Source: Parablautia intestinalis (GTDB taxonomy: Bacteria; Bacillota; Clostridia; Lachnospirales; Lachnospiraceae). Taken from it: 64,000 bases of DNA. The notes beneath the pieces are model-generated. The model had not been told where the DNA came from and did no database searches. It was given only the letters and a program-made list of their open reading frames with translations. A program made the position numbers and the translations under genes. Positions 1 to 8,409 of the stretch are shown here, one piece after another. Where the stretch lies: NCBI GenBank assembly GCA_003612395.1, contig RAYQ01000014.1:1-64000 (forward strand). The letters run 5' to 3'. The stretch's first letter is position 1. Every line of letters starts with the position of its first letter.

Positions 1-443
1 ACTTTCTCTCTCATGAAATGGAGCGGGGCTGTAAGAAAACAGGCGTTAAGCGGATACGGATTCATGACATCCGCCACTCGCATGCCAGTTTACTTATCAA
101 TCAGGGCTGTGATGCACTTATCCTCGCTGACAGACTGGGACACGAAAAGGTATCCACAACACTGAATACCTACTCGCATCTGTTTCCGCACAAACAGCAG
201 GAGCTTGTCAGCAATCTGGAACAGCTTGCAGCAACCGTTGATGTTACACCGACACCAGAACCGCCAACAAGTAACCCTTTACTTGAAACTATGGGAATTT
301 CCTATGATGATGGCACGGCTGACAGTTTAGCTACCTCGGATACAGTATACGCCAATACAGGACTTCCATACGGACCGACGCCACTGCCAAAGGAAACAGC
401 ACCGGGAAAAGTTATCCCTATGCCCCAAAGAAAAGTTATTTAA
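1..443 (+). CDS. Tyrosine recombinase/integrase, C-terminal part (cut by window edge)
   Basis: Reading frame is open to the left edge (FLSHEMERGC before the first visible Met), so only the C-terminal catalytic end is present. It shows the HxxR box (HDIRHSHAS), the second His in LGHEKVSTT and the Tyr nucleophile in LNTYSHLF, the active site of phage/ICE-type tyrosine recombinases. About 65 Pro/Thr-rich residues follow the catalytic core and look like a non-conserved tail. It resembles the complete integrase at 7077-8159 through the same VK-RIR/KIRV-HDIRHS block, but the two are clearly diverged. It lies outside the proposed left end of the next element, so it probably belongs to a neighbouring element. 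Confidence 0.9.
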   Translation, partial: FLSHEMERGCKKTGVKRIRIHDIRHSHASLLINQGCDALILADRLGHEKVSTTLNTYSHLFPHKQQELVSNLEQLAATVDVTPTPEPPTSNPLLETMGISYDDGTADSLATSDTVYANTGLPYGPTPLPKETAPGKVIPMPQRKVI

Positions 444-523
444 TTTTCCAAATATATTGGAAAATGCAAGCTACAATAAAATGATGCGGAACAGAGTAGT
501 TGCGTTTAGTAGCAAAATAGTAG

Positions 524-570
524 CAGAGCAAAAAGAAAAGCCCGGGAACGCCCTGTTTATAAGGCTTCCC
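524..570 (-). terminator. Candidate rho-independent terminator for the 748-2739 gene
   Basis: GGGAACGCC (544-552) pairs with GGCTTCCC (563-570) with one bulged base. On the minus strand the stem is followed by a T-rich stretch (rich in A on plus at 524-540). It lies about 180 bases past the minus-strand stop codon. The rest of 444-747 holds no ORF I can support, only the repeats listed separately. Confidence 0.5.
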
Positions 571-585
571 AGACTTGTAGCTACT

Positions 586-716
586 ACTCGAACTCGGCGT
601 GTTCTTTGTTGTTCTTAACTATATTTGTATAAGTTTTATGCAAATATACGCCTTTTTTTACTTCAATTACATCATTTATTCTGGCTTACTGATTTTCTGT
701 TGCCAAAATGTTGCCA
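586..716. repeat. Candidate left attachment region of the mobilizable element
   Basis: ACTCGAACTC at 586-595 recurs in the same orientation at 9282-9291. TTGCCAAAATGTTGCCA at 700-716 recurs with two mismatches at 9204-9220. The two pairs bracket the mobilization genes, as expected for a core site plus integrase arm-type sites. The core is only 10 bp, so chance is not excluded. Confidence 0.35.
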
Positions 717-747
717 CGCATTTAGTTTAACATACATCAGTATATAG

Positions 748-2739
748 TCAAGCATTTCTTTCACCAAAAACTTTCTTATAAACATTTTTTACTATATCAA
801 CGGAACTAATTATTATTCCAATAACTGTTACAATAATAGATAAACTAGTTGCTAAATCCGCTTTAATTGCTTTAGTTACTAAATATGAAATTATTACTAT
901 AGACACTAAAACTACTATCCGAATTATAATATGCCATATAAACTTTATTACTTTTCTTCTTTTTTCCTTCTTAACTTCTTTATTTCTTTCTTGCATTTCA
1001 AATTTCTCTATTCTTACTTTTTGTTCGTTAATAATTTTACTCTGTTCCTCAATCACCTTTTCTTGTTTTGTCAATATCTTATTTTGTTCTTTCTGGTCTT
1101 CCCTCGTTAATGCTAACTCTTGTTGCATACTATCCACTTTTTGATTTGTTTCGATATAGCTTTTTCTAATATCTTTTAATTCTTGCTCTTTTTCTTTTAG
1201 TTTTAATTTTTGCCAATTACTTTCCTCCTCAAACTTTCTTATGTTATCAGGGTCGAAATTCAAATCTTCCTCAATACCTTCAACAGATATTTCCTCTGGT
1301 CTAATATTTTTATTTTTCAAAGCAATTAATCTTGCTGCAAATTGTTCAGAAGTAATATCTCCCTTTTCATATAATACTTTGCATTCATCATATGTTTTCG
1401 CAACATTTTGCGTAATGTAATTTGACAACACAATTTTAGCCTTAATTATCGCATTTACGTTTTGAGGAAGCTCATCCCCTCCAAATCCTTTACTCATTTT
1501 ATACCATAACAAATTTGTCAAAAAATTCATATTTATAACATAACCGACATATTTCCCATCAATTTCATCACCTTCACTTATTATTTCTGTTATTTTATTT
1601 GATATTTCAATGGTTTTCCTAGTTTCTGTTACAAATATATACTCACTTTTCAAATAATCAAAGAAAGACTTATTCTTTCGGAGTTTATTTATATGACTAA
1701 TAACTTTAATACTTTCTTGTATTGAAGAATCATTCATATCAATTCCATCTAAACATAGCCCCTCCAGATTAGCTTCATATTGTTCTTTTTCATAATAGCC
1801 CCTATTCTCATCTTCTAAAATACCATACTGATATTGTAATGTATGAAAAAAATCCGATTGCTTATCACTAATATCTGTAACATCATTGCACCCAGAAACA
1901 ATCGCCTTCATAGCTATGTTCTCTTTTAATAACACCTTACCTGTTACAATATCTTCTGCTCTCCTAAAAAAATCCTCTATCTCCCTTTTCGTATCTTCAA
2001 AATATCTTAATTTTATGTATTTCTTTTTCTTATTGGCTTCTTGGGCTAACTTTATCATATCTATTGCCAATGTTTGATATATCTCTCCATTATAACCATA
2101 CAAGTCAAATAATATTTCTACATCCAAATATAAAGTCAAATTTTCTGTAATGCTCCCAACCTCATTAATGTCATAGTTAATACCTGTATATAAAATACAG
2201 CCTTCTCGTATCGCTTGTATTTGTTCCTTATTCTCTTGATTTTTCAAAATAAATATGCTAATAATATCTTGAAAATCTCCCCCATTAGATTCATCAAGCA
2301 AATATGCCATGAAATCCACCAGTAACTCCTGTTTCTTACTTTCATCTAACTTCTCACAAAATTTTTCCTCAGTAAACTCAACTAATTTTGTCATCAAGCG
2401 GACATTTTCTTGTTCCGCATTTTTCTTATACATTTCAAAAGAAGAATCTACATTAATTTTTTTATAATCTACACTATACTCATCCCGCTGCCCATTTTTT
2501 TCAACACATTCAACTTTCTTAAGTGCAGATTTTAAAACAGCATTAGGTAATTTAAATCCAAAAGTATCAACAATCATTTTCTTAATTTCTAAACATGAAA
2601 ACTGATATATTTTTTCTTGAATAATTATATACTTAATAAATTCTGCTAAAATCTGATATGGACTTTTATATTTCTTTCCTCTAAATAGTTCTTTATATGT
2701 TACATATGAAGCCATAACAATTTCAGGTGCTTTTTTCAT
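748..2739 (-). CDS. Large AT-rich protein with coiled coil and C-terminal membrane segments; candidate defence cargo
   Basis: 663 residues, start ATG after GGAGGA. I do not recognise the family. Residues 1 to about 500 are globular and rich in Lys/Glu/Ile. Roughly 510-600 is a heptad-rich coiled coil of Gln/Glu/Lys (for example KEKEQELKDIRKSY). After a basic stretch (KKEKRRK), two hydrophobic segments near 610-650 (HIIIRIVVLVSIVIISYLV and LSIIVTVIGIIISS) look membrane-spanning. Base composition is far more AT-rich than the mobilization genes beside it, which points to separate acquisition. Single large AT-rich cargo genes beside a repressor in such elements are often anti-phage or abortive-infection genes; here that is inference only. 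Confidence 0.8.
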   Translation of the reverse strand: MKKAPEIVMASYVTYKELFRGKKYKSPYQILAEFIKYIIIQEKIYQFSCLEIKKMIVDTFGFKLPNAVLKSALKKVECVEKNGQRDEYSVDYKKINVDSSFEMYKKNAEQENVRLMTKLVEFTEEKFCEKLDESKKQELLVDFMAYLLDESNGGDFQDIISIFILKNQENKEQIQAIREGCILYTGINYDINEVGSITENLTLYLDVEILFDLYGYNGEIYQTLAIDMIKLAQEANKKKKYIKLRYFEDTKREIEDFFRRAEDIVTGKVLLKENIAMKAIVSGCNDVTDISDKQSDFFHTLQYQYGILEDENRGYYEKEQYEANLEGLCLDGIDMNDSSIQESIKVISHINKLRKNKSFFDYLKSEYIFVTETRKTIEISNKITEIISEGDEIDGKYVGYVINMNFLTNLLWYKMSKGFGGDELPQNVNAIIKAKIVLSNYITQNVAKTYDECKVLYEKGDITSEQFAARLIALKNKNIRPEEISVEGIEEDLNFDPDNIRKFEEESNWQKLKLKEKEQELKDIRKSYIETNQKVDSMQQELALTREDQKEQNKILTKQEKVIEEQSKIINEQKVRIEKFEMQERNKEVKKEKRRKVIKFIWHIIIRIVVLVSIVIISYLVTKAIKADLATSLSIIVTVIGIIISSVDIVKNVYKKVFGERNA

Positions 2740-2827
2740 TTTTTCCTCCGTTTTTTATAATAATTAATCTACCTATACAAAAATATTAAAAATTTTAAAA
2801 ATACAAAATATCGCAAATATATTCAAT

Positions 2828-3076
2828 TTAACCATCCAACAATTCCTGATAACTCACCCCCAACACCTTTGCAATAACCTTCAACTCAATATCTGTCACA
2901 AACCTTTTGCCACTCTCAATCCTTTGCACAGCGTTTTTATCCAAGTCCAGCCCTTCCACTTGCAGCATATCCGCCAGCTTTCTCTGTGAAGTCTTCTCTG
3001 GAAGCCGTTCCCGGATTTCCTTTACTTTCTGCCCGCATATATTATTTTCACCATCAGCCGCCTTATTCTTATACAT
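2828..3076 (-). CDS. XRE/Cro-CI family HTH regulator
   Basis: 82 residues from the ATG at 3076, which has AGAGG six bases upstream. An ATG 21 bases further up (3097) has no ribosome site and lies inside an operator. The HTH reads SQRKLADMLQ...DLDKNAVQRIESGKRF, the recognition-helix pattern of Cro/CI repressors, and LGVSYQELLDG closes the domain. The gene is divergent from 3194-3505, with two TGACA/TGTCA palindromes between them. It probably represses itself and the divergent gene. Confidence 0.85.
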   Translation of the reverse strand: MYKNKAADGENNICGQKVKEIRERLPEKTSQRKLADMLQVEGLDLDKNAVQRIESGKRFVTDIELKVIAKVLGVSYQELLDG

Positions 3077-3090
3077 AAATCCTCTCCCGT

Positions 3091-3163
3091 TTGACATTTA
3101 GTGATTGTCATTTTCTCTATTATATGCTAAACTATAAAAGAATTGACATTTACTAGATGTCAA
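3091..3163. promoter_or_regulatory. Two palindromic operators between divergent genes
   Basis: TTGACATTTACTAGATGTCAA (3143-3163) is a near-perfect palindrome, and a second TGACA...TGTCA site lies at 3092-3110. They sit about 50 bp apart in the divergent promoter region of the XRE gene and the plus-strand DUF6809-like gene. The obvious binder is the XRE protein at 2828-3076. Confidence 0.6.
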
Positions 3164-3193
3164 ATATTATATTTTAGTAAAAGGAGCGCATTT

Positions 3194-3505
3194 ATGAAAA
3201 GCATATTGACAGAACTGTACGAGGGCAACATTTTCCCGGCAGAGCAATATTCTCCCAGAAGTGAAGAATACCGCCAAATCCATCAAAGTCACTATAAGCA
3301 CTATGACAATTTCATTGAAACTTTAAGCAAGTTAGAGCCGCCGCTTGATAAACAATTTATTAAAATCATGGACGAACAACTTGACGTAATCCCTTATGAA
3401 TTTTCAGAAATGTTCATTGACGGTTTTCGCTTAGGCGCAAGAATCATGATTGATATTTTCCAAGGCGATTTAGGTATCAGAGAGAATGAATCTTCTGCTA
3501 AATAG
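3194..3505 (+). CDS. DUF6809-like small protein of mobile elements
   Basis: 103 residues starting at ATG 3194 behind AAGGAG. The upstream in-frame TTG (3143) lies in the operator and is not used. The sequence (MKSILTELYEGNIFPAEQ..., ending with FIDGFRLGARIMIDIF) matches my memory of a small family common in Firmicutes integrative elements. No catalytic motif is visible and function is unknown. Its operator-controlled promoter suggests repression while the element is quiescent. Confidence 0.75.
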   Translation: MKSILTELYEGNIFPAEQYSPRSEEYRQIHQSHYKHYDNFIETLSKLEPPLDKQFIKIMDEQLDVIPYEFSEMFIDGFRLGARIMIDIFQGDLGIRENESSAK

Positions 3506-3514
3506 CAAAGCCCC

Positions 3515-3610
3515 GCCAGCCTGTCAAGGGTAAATAAACGGCTGTCGCCGCCCTTGACAAACTGGCAAGGCTTCGCTGTATGACACCTAAGAGGGCTTTA
3601 AGCAGCCCTC
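3515..3610. repeat. Long hairpin plus short hairpin downstream of the relaxase gene
   Basis: GCCAGCCTGTCAAGGG (3515-3530) pairs with CCCTTGACAAACTGGC (3551-3566), 14 of 16 positions. A second perfect hairpin GAGGGCT/AGCCCTC lies at 3591-3610. Neither has a clear T-run. They fill the gap between convergent genes and could end transcription from both sides or form a replication or transfer structure. Confidence 0.5.
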
Positions 3611-3616
3611 CGGCTA

Positions 3617-4930
3617 TCACCGGGCTTCTCGATTCTGTTTCCTTCTTTCTGCCCGCTTTTGTTCCTTCAATAGCTGCTCTCTTTGTTTCTCCATCTGAAC
3701 AATGCCAGACACTTTCTCCTTTCCAAGCACCGCCTTTACACATTCATAATCCCGGACGATTTCTTTTAATTCCTGATTCTCTGTATAGATTTCATGGAAA
3801 CGGTCAGATAGATTATTTGCCTTTTCCACAGTCCGGTTATAAGACAGTTGCAGCTTATCAAACTTTCTGGAAACGTCCAGATAGGACGCATAAACAGAAC
3901 GTAATACCTTTACAATCTTCTCCATCAGCGGCTTTGCTTTCTTCTCCCGGTATGACTTTCCGCTTTCTATGCTCCCGGCTTCTGGAAGCACTTGTTCTGG
4001 ATTGTCTGAAAACTTTGCCGCCATATGTTCCATATCCTTCACCATTGGGGCGAGTTCCTGCATACGCTTCTGGTATTTGTCCGCCTGTTTCCTTGCGCTT
4101 TCTGCTTCCTTTTTTGATTTCTCCATGCCATTTTGCATGGAACGGATTTCATCATCTAATTCACTTAACTGCCCTTTTAGATTTTCGTTGATTTCTTCAT
4201 AGGATTGATTTTCTGATTGTAATTCCGTTTTCTTCTTTTCCAGTTCTTCAACTTCCTTTGACCGTTCCTGTTTTTTAAAGTCCAATACAGACAAATGTTT
4301 TTCGTGTGTTCCCTTTTTCTCCCATTCGATTCCATGATTCAACATAAGTTCGGAAAGCTGTTTCTTCTCATGAGCATACCATTGATTCCGTTCTGTTTCG
4401 CTTCTTGTACCGCCCTTAAATCCAAGTGACTCCAGTGCTTTTTTCAGTGATACCCTCGTTTCAAGCCCCCGCTTGCTTCCAGTGACATAAGGAATGAAAT
4501 CTATATGTAGATGTGGCGTTGCTTCGTCCATATGTAAATAGGCACTGAACACTTTAAGTGTTGGGTTACGTTTCTGGAATCCTTTCATATACTCGTCCAA
4601 TATCTTTCCAGCAAGCTGTCCGTCCTCTGTTTTTGCCCCCATATTATCTTTATCGCCTATCTGCACAACAATCTCATAAAACGGCTTTTCCTGTTTGCCG
4701 GATAATATTTTTTCATAGTAATCATCAATCCGGCGGTCATTCCGGGTTTGCTTCTCATTGTACCGGGCAAGGGCTTCATCAAATAATTCGTGATATACGT
4801 CCTTGATATTCTCATTGAAATATTCTATATTTAAGTGACTGCGTTCCGGGTCAATATTAGTTGCATGAAATTTTCTACTGTTATGGTTGACCGAGCCTTT
4901 CCCTGTAGTAAAGCTAATTGTTCGTTTCAA
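3617..4930 (-). CDS. MobV-family relaxase (Mob/Pre, plasmid recombination protein)
   Basis: Nicks one strand at oriT and stays covalently attached during mobilization. 437 residues from TTG 4930; an in-frame stop lies just upstream, so TTG is the only early start. The N-terminal HNSRKFHATNID region is MobV motif I. The metal-binding triple His is HMDEATPHLHIDF at residues 133-145 (H133, H140, H142). Residues about 220-300 and the C-terminus are long Lys/Glu coiled coils, as in MobV proteins. The gene lies directly downstream of a hairpin-rich tract expected to hold oriT, and the RepA-like ATPase and MobC are encoded upstream on the same strand. Confidence 0.92.
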   Translation of the reverse strand: MKRTISFTTGKGSVNHNSRKFHATNIDPERSHLNIEYFNENIKDVYHELFDEALARYNEKQTRNDRRIDDYYEKILSGKQEKPFYEIVVQIGDKDNMGAKTEDGQLAGKILDEYMKGFQKRNPTLKVFSAYLHMDEATPHLHIDFIPYVTGSKRGLETRVSLKKALESLGFKGGTRSETERNQWYAHEKKQLSELMLNHGIEWEKKGTHEKHLSVLDFKKQERSKEVEELEKKKTELQSENQSYEEINENLKGQLSELDDEIRSMQNGMEKSKKEAESARKQADKYQKRMQELAPMVKDMEHMAAKFSDNPEQVLPEAGSIESGKSYREKKAKPLMEKIVKVLRSVYASYLDVSRKFDKLQLSYNRTVEKANNLSDRFHEIYTENQELKEIVRDYECVKAVLGKEKVSGIVQMEKQREQLLKEQKRAERRKQNREAR

Positions 4931-4964
4931 TCACTCTGTCCTTTCTCCCCTTTAAGGGTAATCA

Positions 4965-5118
4965 GTGCCGGATACGGCACATAGCCTTTGTTACTTTCTG
5001 CGAAAGTAACGCAAAAGCACTTTTGTCAGCTACGCCAACAAAAATGCAACCTGCAAGCAGGTTTTGCGCCCTGCCGGGGGCAAGCTATCCTTCGGATAGC
5101 ATACCGTCCTACGGACGG
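4965..5118. other. Candidate oriT: six consecutive hairpins
   Basis: Six inverted repeats occur in 154 bp: GTGCCG/CGGCAC (4965-4980), GTTACTTTC/GAAAGTAAC (4990-5010), GCACTTTTGT/ACAAAAATGC (5017-5047), AACCTGC/GCAGGTT (5048-5063), GCTATCC/GGATAGC (5084-5100) and CCGTCC/GGACGG (5104-5118). MobV relaxases nick in hairpins just upstream of their own gene, and the relaxase starts at 4930. The nick site itself cannot be assigned by eye. Confidence 0.5.
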
Positions 5119-5260
5119 GCGGCTGTTCCAGCCTTTCCACTGCCGCTGTCAGTGCCACATTATCCGGCGCTTCATTCCGTGTGGCAATCCTTCATTTTTC
5201 CTTGTCAGCTAATAGACAGGGGGCGTGTCACGCCCCTGTTAATTATCGCCGAAGGAAAAA

Positions 5261-5494
5261 CTACCAGCGGAAGCTGTCCGGCACTCCCCGCTTATCCAGA
5301 TATTCCTTTCTGGCTTTTTCTCTTTCTTCTTCCGTTGGTGCTGTCTTATATTTTGCGTACAGTTCATGGCGCACCATAGAATCCAGTTTCTTTTCCAGCC
5401 CTCGCCGGATTTCATCAGCACAAGAACCATCTTCCACCAGATGATACCGGAGCAACGCCATAAACAAATCATAAGGTATCTGCACATTTTTCAT
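5261..5494 (-). CDS. Small conserved protein of mobilizable elements
   Basis: 77 residues, ATG 5494 with AAAGGGAT upstream. Begins MKNVQIPYDLFMALLRYH and ends in a charged helix (PTEEEREKARKEYLDKRG). I recall near-identical small proteins beside mob genes in many Firmicutes elements, sometimes misnamed complexin. Predicted all-helical and soluble. The longer overlapping frame at 5239-5487 lacks this conserved start and was not chosen. Function unknown. Confidence 0.75.
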   Translation of the reverse strand: MKNVQIPYDLFMALLRYHLVEDGSCADEIRRGLEKKLDSMVRHELYAKYKTAPTEEEREKARKEYLDKRGVPDSFRW

Positions 5495-5508
5495 TTTATA
5501 TCCCTTTC

Positions 5509-5583
5509 TGCGTCGGTTTGCGTCGATAGCGACGGTATTTTCTATACCGCCCCGCTATCTGAAATACCGTCGCAACCGACGCA
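5509..5583. repeat. Large imperfect inverted repeat upstream of the small mob-associated gene
   Basis: TGCGTCGGTT...GCGACGGTATTT (5509-5540) faces AAATACCGTCGCAACCGACG (from 5562, ending at 5583), with a 10-base insertion in the left arm. It sits between the RepA-like gene and the next small gene. It could be a replication origin used by RepA, an attenuator, or a processing hairpin. Confidence 0.5.
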
Positions 5584-5595
5584 TATCGTCGCTTT

Positions 5596-6753
5596 TTATT
5601 CGTTCCGTTCCAGCCGCTTTAAAATGATTCTTCTCTCATGCCCCCGTTTATTGTCATAGAAAATACCATAGTCATTTAATAGCTGGCTGTTTACCACATT
5701 TAATTTTCTGGAAAGCACATTTGCCGATAACTGCATATCCGGCAACTGTTTCAGAAGTTCTGTTGCCGTTCCTTCCCACTCTGGTCTGCCTTCCGCCAGA
5801 AATTCGTTAATGGCTTCCAGAAGTGGGTTCGGCGGCTGTTTCCAAAGTTCCGTTTCTGCCTTTTTAAATTTCCAGATACAACGCTCCCGGTCAAACTCGA
5901 TTGTCAGTTCCTGGTCTGGCTGGTCACGCCCCACAATATCCAGAACCGCCGTGTTGTCCGTCCGTTTTTTCTTCTGCATAATAAACGCCCCATCAGCCGC
6001 CCCAAGCAATCCGTTTGTGCCGGAAATCATATCAAAGCTATCACCGGATTCCATCTTGCGGGTATGGTGTACCACTAACAGACAGATACCATATTTATCA
6101 CTAAATGCTTTCAGCTTTGTTACAATCTCATAATCATTCGAGTAGCTGAACGTTTCCCCACCGACTTCCCTCACCTTTTGCAGTGTGTCAATGATAATCA
6201 GCCTTGCGTCTGTATGCTGTTTCACAAACTCCTCTAATTCACCGTCCAAGCCTTCCTTCAGTGTCTTTGCCTGTGTCGCAAAATAGAGATTGTCTGCGCT
6301 CTCTATGCCAAACATTTGTGAAAGCCGCCGCTGAAGCCTTGCGTAATCATCTTCCAAAGCCAGATACAAGACCGTTCCTTTACGGACGGTATAATCCCAC
6401 AGGGGAATCCCCATTGCTATATGATAGGCAAGCTGCCCCATAAAAAAGGATTTTCCCACCTTTGGCGCACCTACGAAAAGATATGTGCCGCCATACAGAA
6501 AACCATCTACAACCGGCGTCCTCGGCGGATAAAGCGTATCATATAATTCTGTCATGGAAACCGTCTGCAAACTGCACCCGGATTTCTCCGGGCTTTTGCA
6601 GTTATTTGTGTCAAAGCCACAAAAATCAGTGGCTTGCAGATTGATTTGTGCTGTTTCATTTGCTATAATTTCAGTGTCTTTTTTGATATTCGGCTGTTTC
6701 CCATCTGCGCCAACAGATGATACGGAAGCAGTCGTTTTTCTTTTTCCTGTCAT
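5596..6753 (-). CDS. RepA-like AAA/RecA-fold ATPase (replicative helicase type)
   Basis: 385 residues. Walker A is GAPKVGKS (95-102), Walker B LIIID (185-189), and a conserved VVHHTRK follows, as in RSF1010 RepA-type hexameric helicases and phage AAA_25 ATPases. The N-terminal 70 residues are low complexity; the C-terminus has a winged-helix-like segment. It starts with ATGA overlapping the mobC stop, so the two are translationally coupled. Likely role: unwinding during replication or transfer of the excised circle. I cannot tell a replication from a purely transfer role. Confidence 0.82.
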   Translation of the reverse strand: MTGKRKTTASVSSVGADGKQPNIKKDTEIIANETAQINLQATDFCGFDTNNCKSPEKSGCSLQTVSMTELYDTLYPPRTPVVDGFLYGGTYLFVGAPKVGKSFFMGQLAYHIAMGIPLWDYTVRKGTVLYLALEDDYARLQRRLSQMFGIESADNLYFATQAKTLKEGLDGELEEFVKQHTDARLIIIDTLQKVREVGGETFSYSNDYEIVTKLKAFSDKYGICLLVVHHTRKMESGDSFDMISGTNGLLGAADGAFIMQKKKRTDNTAVLDIVGRDQPDQELTIEFDRERCIWKFKKAETELWKQPPNPLLEAINEFLAEGRPEWEGTATELLKQLPDMQLSANVLSRKLNVVNSQLLNDYGIFYDNKRGHERRIILKRLERNE

Positions 6754-7073
6754 TCATCTTCTCCTTTCAGACCGTCCAACGTGATTGCAATAACTTGTAA
6801 TGTGTAGAGCAGTTCGTCATTGTCCGGGCTTATGCCCTCCATACGCTTCAATTCCTCATGGATTGCCGCCATCTGGTTTTTCAGAGCCTTATACACCCTC
6901 GGATTGCCCTGTACCACCACATCCCGGCACAAGAGCCGCCTGGTGATATAGTCCTGCTTAGTCAGCCCCGACAATGCTACTAAATCATTTAACAGTTTTG
7001 CTTCTTCGTCCGATACCCGGAACGCCACTGTATGATTGCGCCATCTTCCTTTATAATCAAGTGCCTTATCCAT
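6750..7073 (-). CDS. MobC-like relaxosome accessory protein
   Basis: 107 residues, ATG 7073 after AAAGGAGG. The N-terminus (NHTVAFRVSDEEAKLLNDLV) has the ribbon-helix-helix pattern, followed by ALSGLTKQDYITRRLL, typical of MobC proteins that bind oriT beside the relaxase. It overlaps the RepA-like gene by 4 bases and follows the integrase stop by 3 bases, so int-mobC-repA probably form one transcript. Confidence 0.8.
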   Translation of the reverse strand: MDKALDYKGRWRNHTVAFRVSDEEAKLLNDLVALSGLTKQDYITRRLLCRDVVVQGNPRVYKALKNQMAAIHEELKRMEGISPDNDELLYTLQVIAITLDGLKGEDE

Positions 7074-7076
7074 TTT

Positions 7077-8159
7077 TTAGTCCTCCTTTGTCATTCGCTC
7101 CATTTCCAATCTTTCTGCCATTTCTGTCTGAATCGTAGGAAACAAGTGGGCATACCGGTATGTAATCTTCTCTGCTTCATGCCCCATGCGCTCCCCAATC
7201 GCCAGTACCGAGAATCCCATGTTGATTAAAAGCGAAACTGCGCTGTGACGAATATCATGCACTCGAATCTTCTTTACACCTGCCTGTTTTGCCCCTCGCT
7301 CCATTTCGTGATTGAGATAGGATTTTGTGACGGTAAATAACCTTTCGTCCGGCTTAATGTCATAAAGCATTTTGATGTACTCCTGCATTTCCTCACAGAG
7401 AAACGGCGGCATTTTGATGGTGCGGTTACTTTTCTTCGTTTTGGGGCTTGTGATAATGTCACGCCCTTTGGAACGGTGAAATGTCTTGCTGATTGTGACC
7501 GTCTGCTTCTCAAAGTTGAAATCTGCCGGAGTGAGGGCAAGCAGTTCACCAGAACGCATCCCGCACCAGTAGAGCATTTCAAACGCATAATAGGAACGGG
7601 GCTTATCCATCATGGCTTCGGAGAATTTCAGGTATTCTTCCTTCGTCCAGAAGTCCATTTCCTTTACGGCTTCGCTTCCAATCGTTCCTGCCCTCCTTGC
7701 CGGATTGTAGGGAAGATTGTAAAAGTTTACCGCATGATTGAATATCGCCGTAAGCTGTGCGTGTATTGTCCTCAAATAATCTGCGGAATAGGGCTTGCCC
7801 TTCTCGTCCTTGTACGCCATCAGTTCATTTTGCCACGCTATCACGTCTTTTGCTTCAATCTCTGCGATTTTGCGGTTTTCAAAGTACGGCAAAATCTTTG
7901 TCCGTATTACATGGCTTTTGGATTCCCAGGTGCTTTCCTTGACACGCTGTTTCTTATCCGCTTCGTACACTTCAAAGAAACTGCCGAAAGTCATATCCAG
8001 CTTTGCCCCCTGTTTAAGCATGGCTTCATGTTCCCACGCCTGCGCTTCCCTTTTCGTTGCAAAGCCCCTTTTTTGTGTCTGCTTTCTTTCCCCCTTCCAG
8101 TTGGTGAAACGATAGATAACCCTCCACGTTCCAGTTGCATTGTCCTTGTATACAGCCAT
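7077..8159 (-). CDS. int: Tyrosine integrase of the mobilizable element
   Basis: 360 residues, complete. The N-terminal arm-binding domain (GTWRVIYRFTNWKGERKQTQ) is followed by a SAM-like core-binding domain (about 55-160) and the catalytic domain. Active-site residues are R202 (MRSGELLAL), H301 and R304 (HDIRH), H327 (MGHE) and Y336 (TYRYAHLF). It catalyses integration and excision at att sites. It shares a leader with the excisionase-like ORF 20 bases upstream and is divergent from the XRE regulator at 8545. Confidence 0.93.
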   Translation of the reverse strand: MAVYKDNATGTWRVIYRFTNWKGERKQTQKRGFATKREAQAWEHEAMLKQGAKLDMTFGSFFEVYEADKKQRVKESTWESKSHVIRTKILPYFENRKIAEIEAKDVIAWQNELMAYKDEKGKPYSADYLRTIHAQLTAIFNHAVNFYNLPYNPARRAGTIGSEAVKEMDFWTKEEYLKFSEAMMDKPRSYYAFEMLYWCGMRSGELLALTPADFNFEKQTVTISKTFHRSKGRDIITSPKTKKSNRTIKMPPFLCEEMQEYIKMLYDIKPDERLFTVTKSYLNHEMERGAKQAGVKKIRVHDIRHSAVSLLINMGFSVLAIGERMGHEAEKITYRYAHLFPTIQTEMAERLEMERMTKED

Positions 8160-8179
8160 TTTGTAATCACTCTCCTTCC

Positions 8180-8359
8180 TTATTCGCTGTAACAGACCTT
8201 TTTATGAAAAAATGTAGCGTTCACACGTCCTGTCACGGTCAAATAGCCCTGTTTCTGTAACTCTGTATTCAGTTCCCTTACAATCTGGTAGGCTTTTGAC
8301 TTCGACACACGCAATTCCGCTGCCACTTCCTCCACTGTCATAAATGATTTTTCTGTCAT
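8180..8359 (-). CDS. Excisionase-like winged-helix protein
   Basis: 59 residues, under the usual length cut-off. The sequence MTVEEVAAELRVSKSKAYQI is a clear MerR/Xis-type HTH, and GYLTVTGRVNATFFHKK resembles the wing and tail of small excisionases of Firmicutes elements. It ends 20 bases before int, the classical xis-int order. It probably directs Int towards excision. Confidence 0.75.
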   Translation of the reverse strand: MTEKSFMTVEEVAAELRVSKSKAYQIVRELNTELQKQGYLTVTGRVNATFFHKKVCYSE

Positions 8360-8409
8360 GCAGTTGCTTTCTCCTTTCTAACTGTTTTTGTTTAAGTTCT
8401 GTATATAGA

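Noticed and set aside
3580-4191. Long plus-strand frame opposite the relaxase gene
   Set aside because: It is a mirror of the relaxase codons, with no ribosome site and low-complexity Pro/Leu/Phe content.
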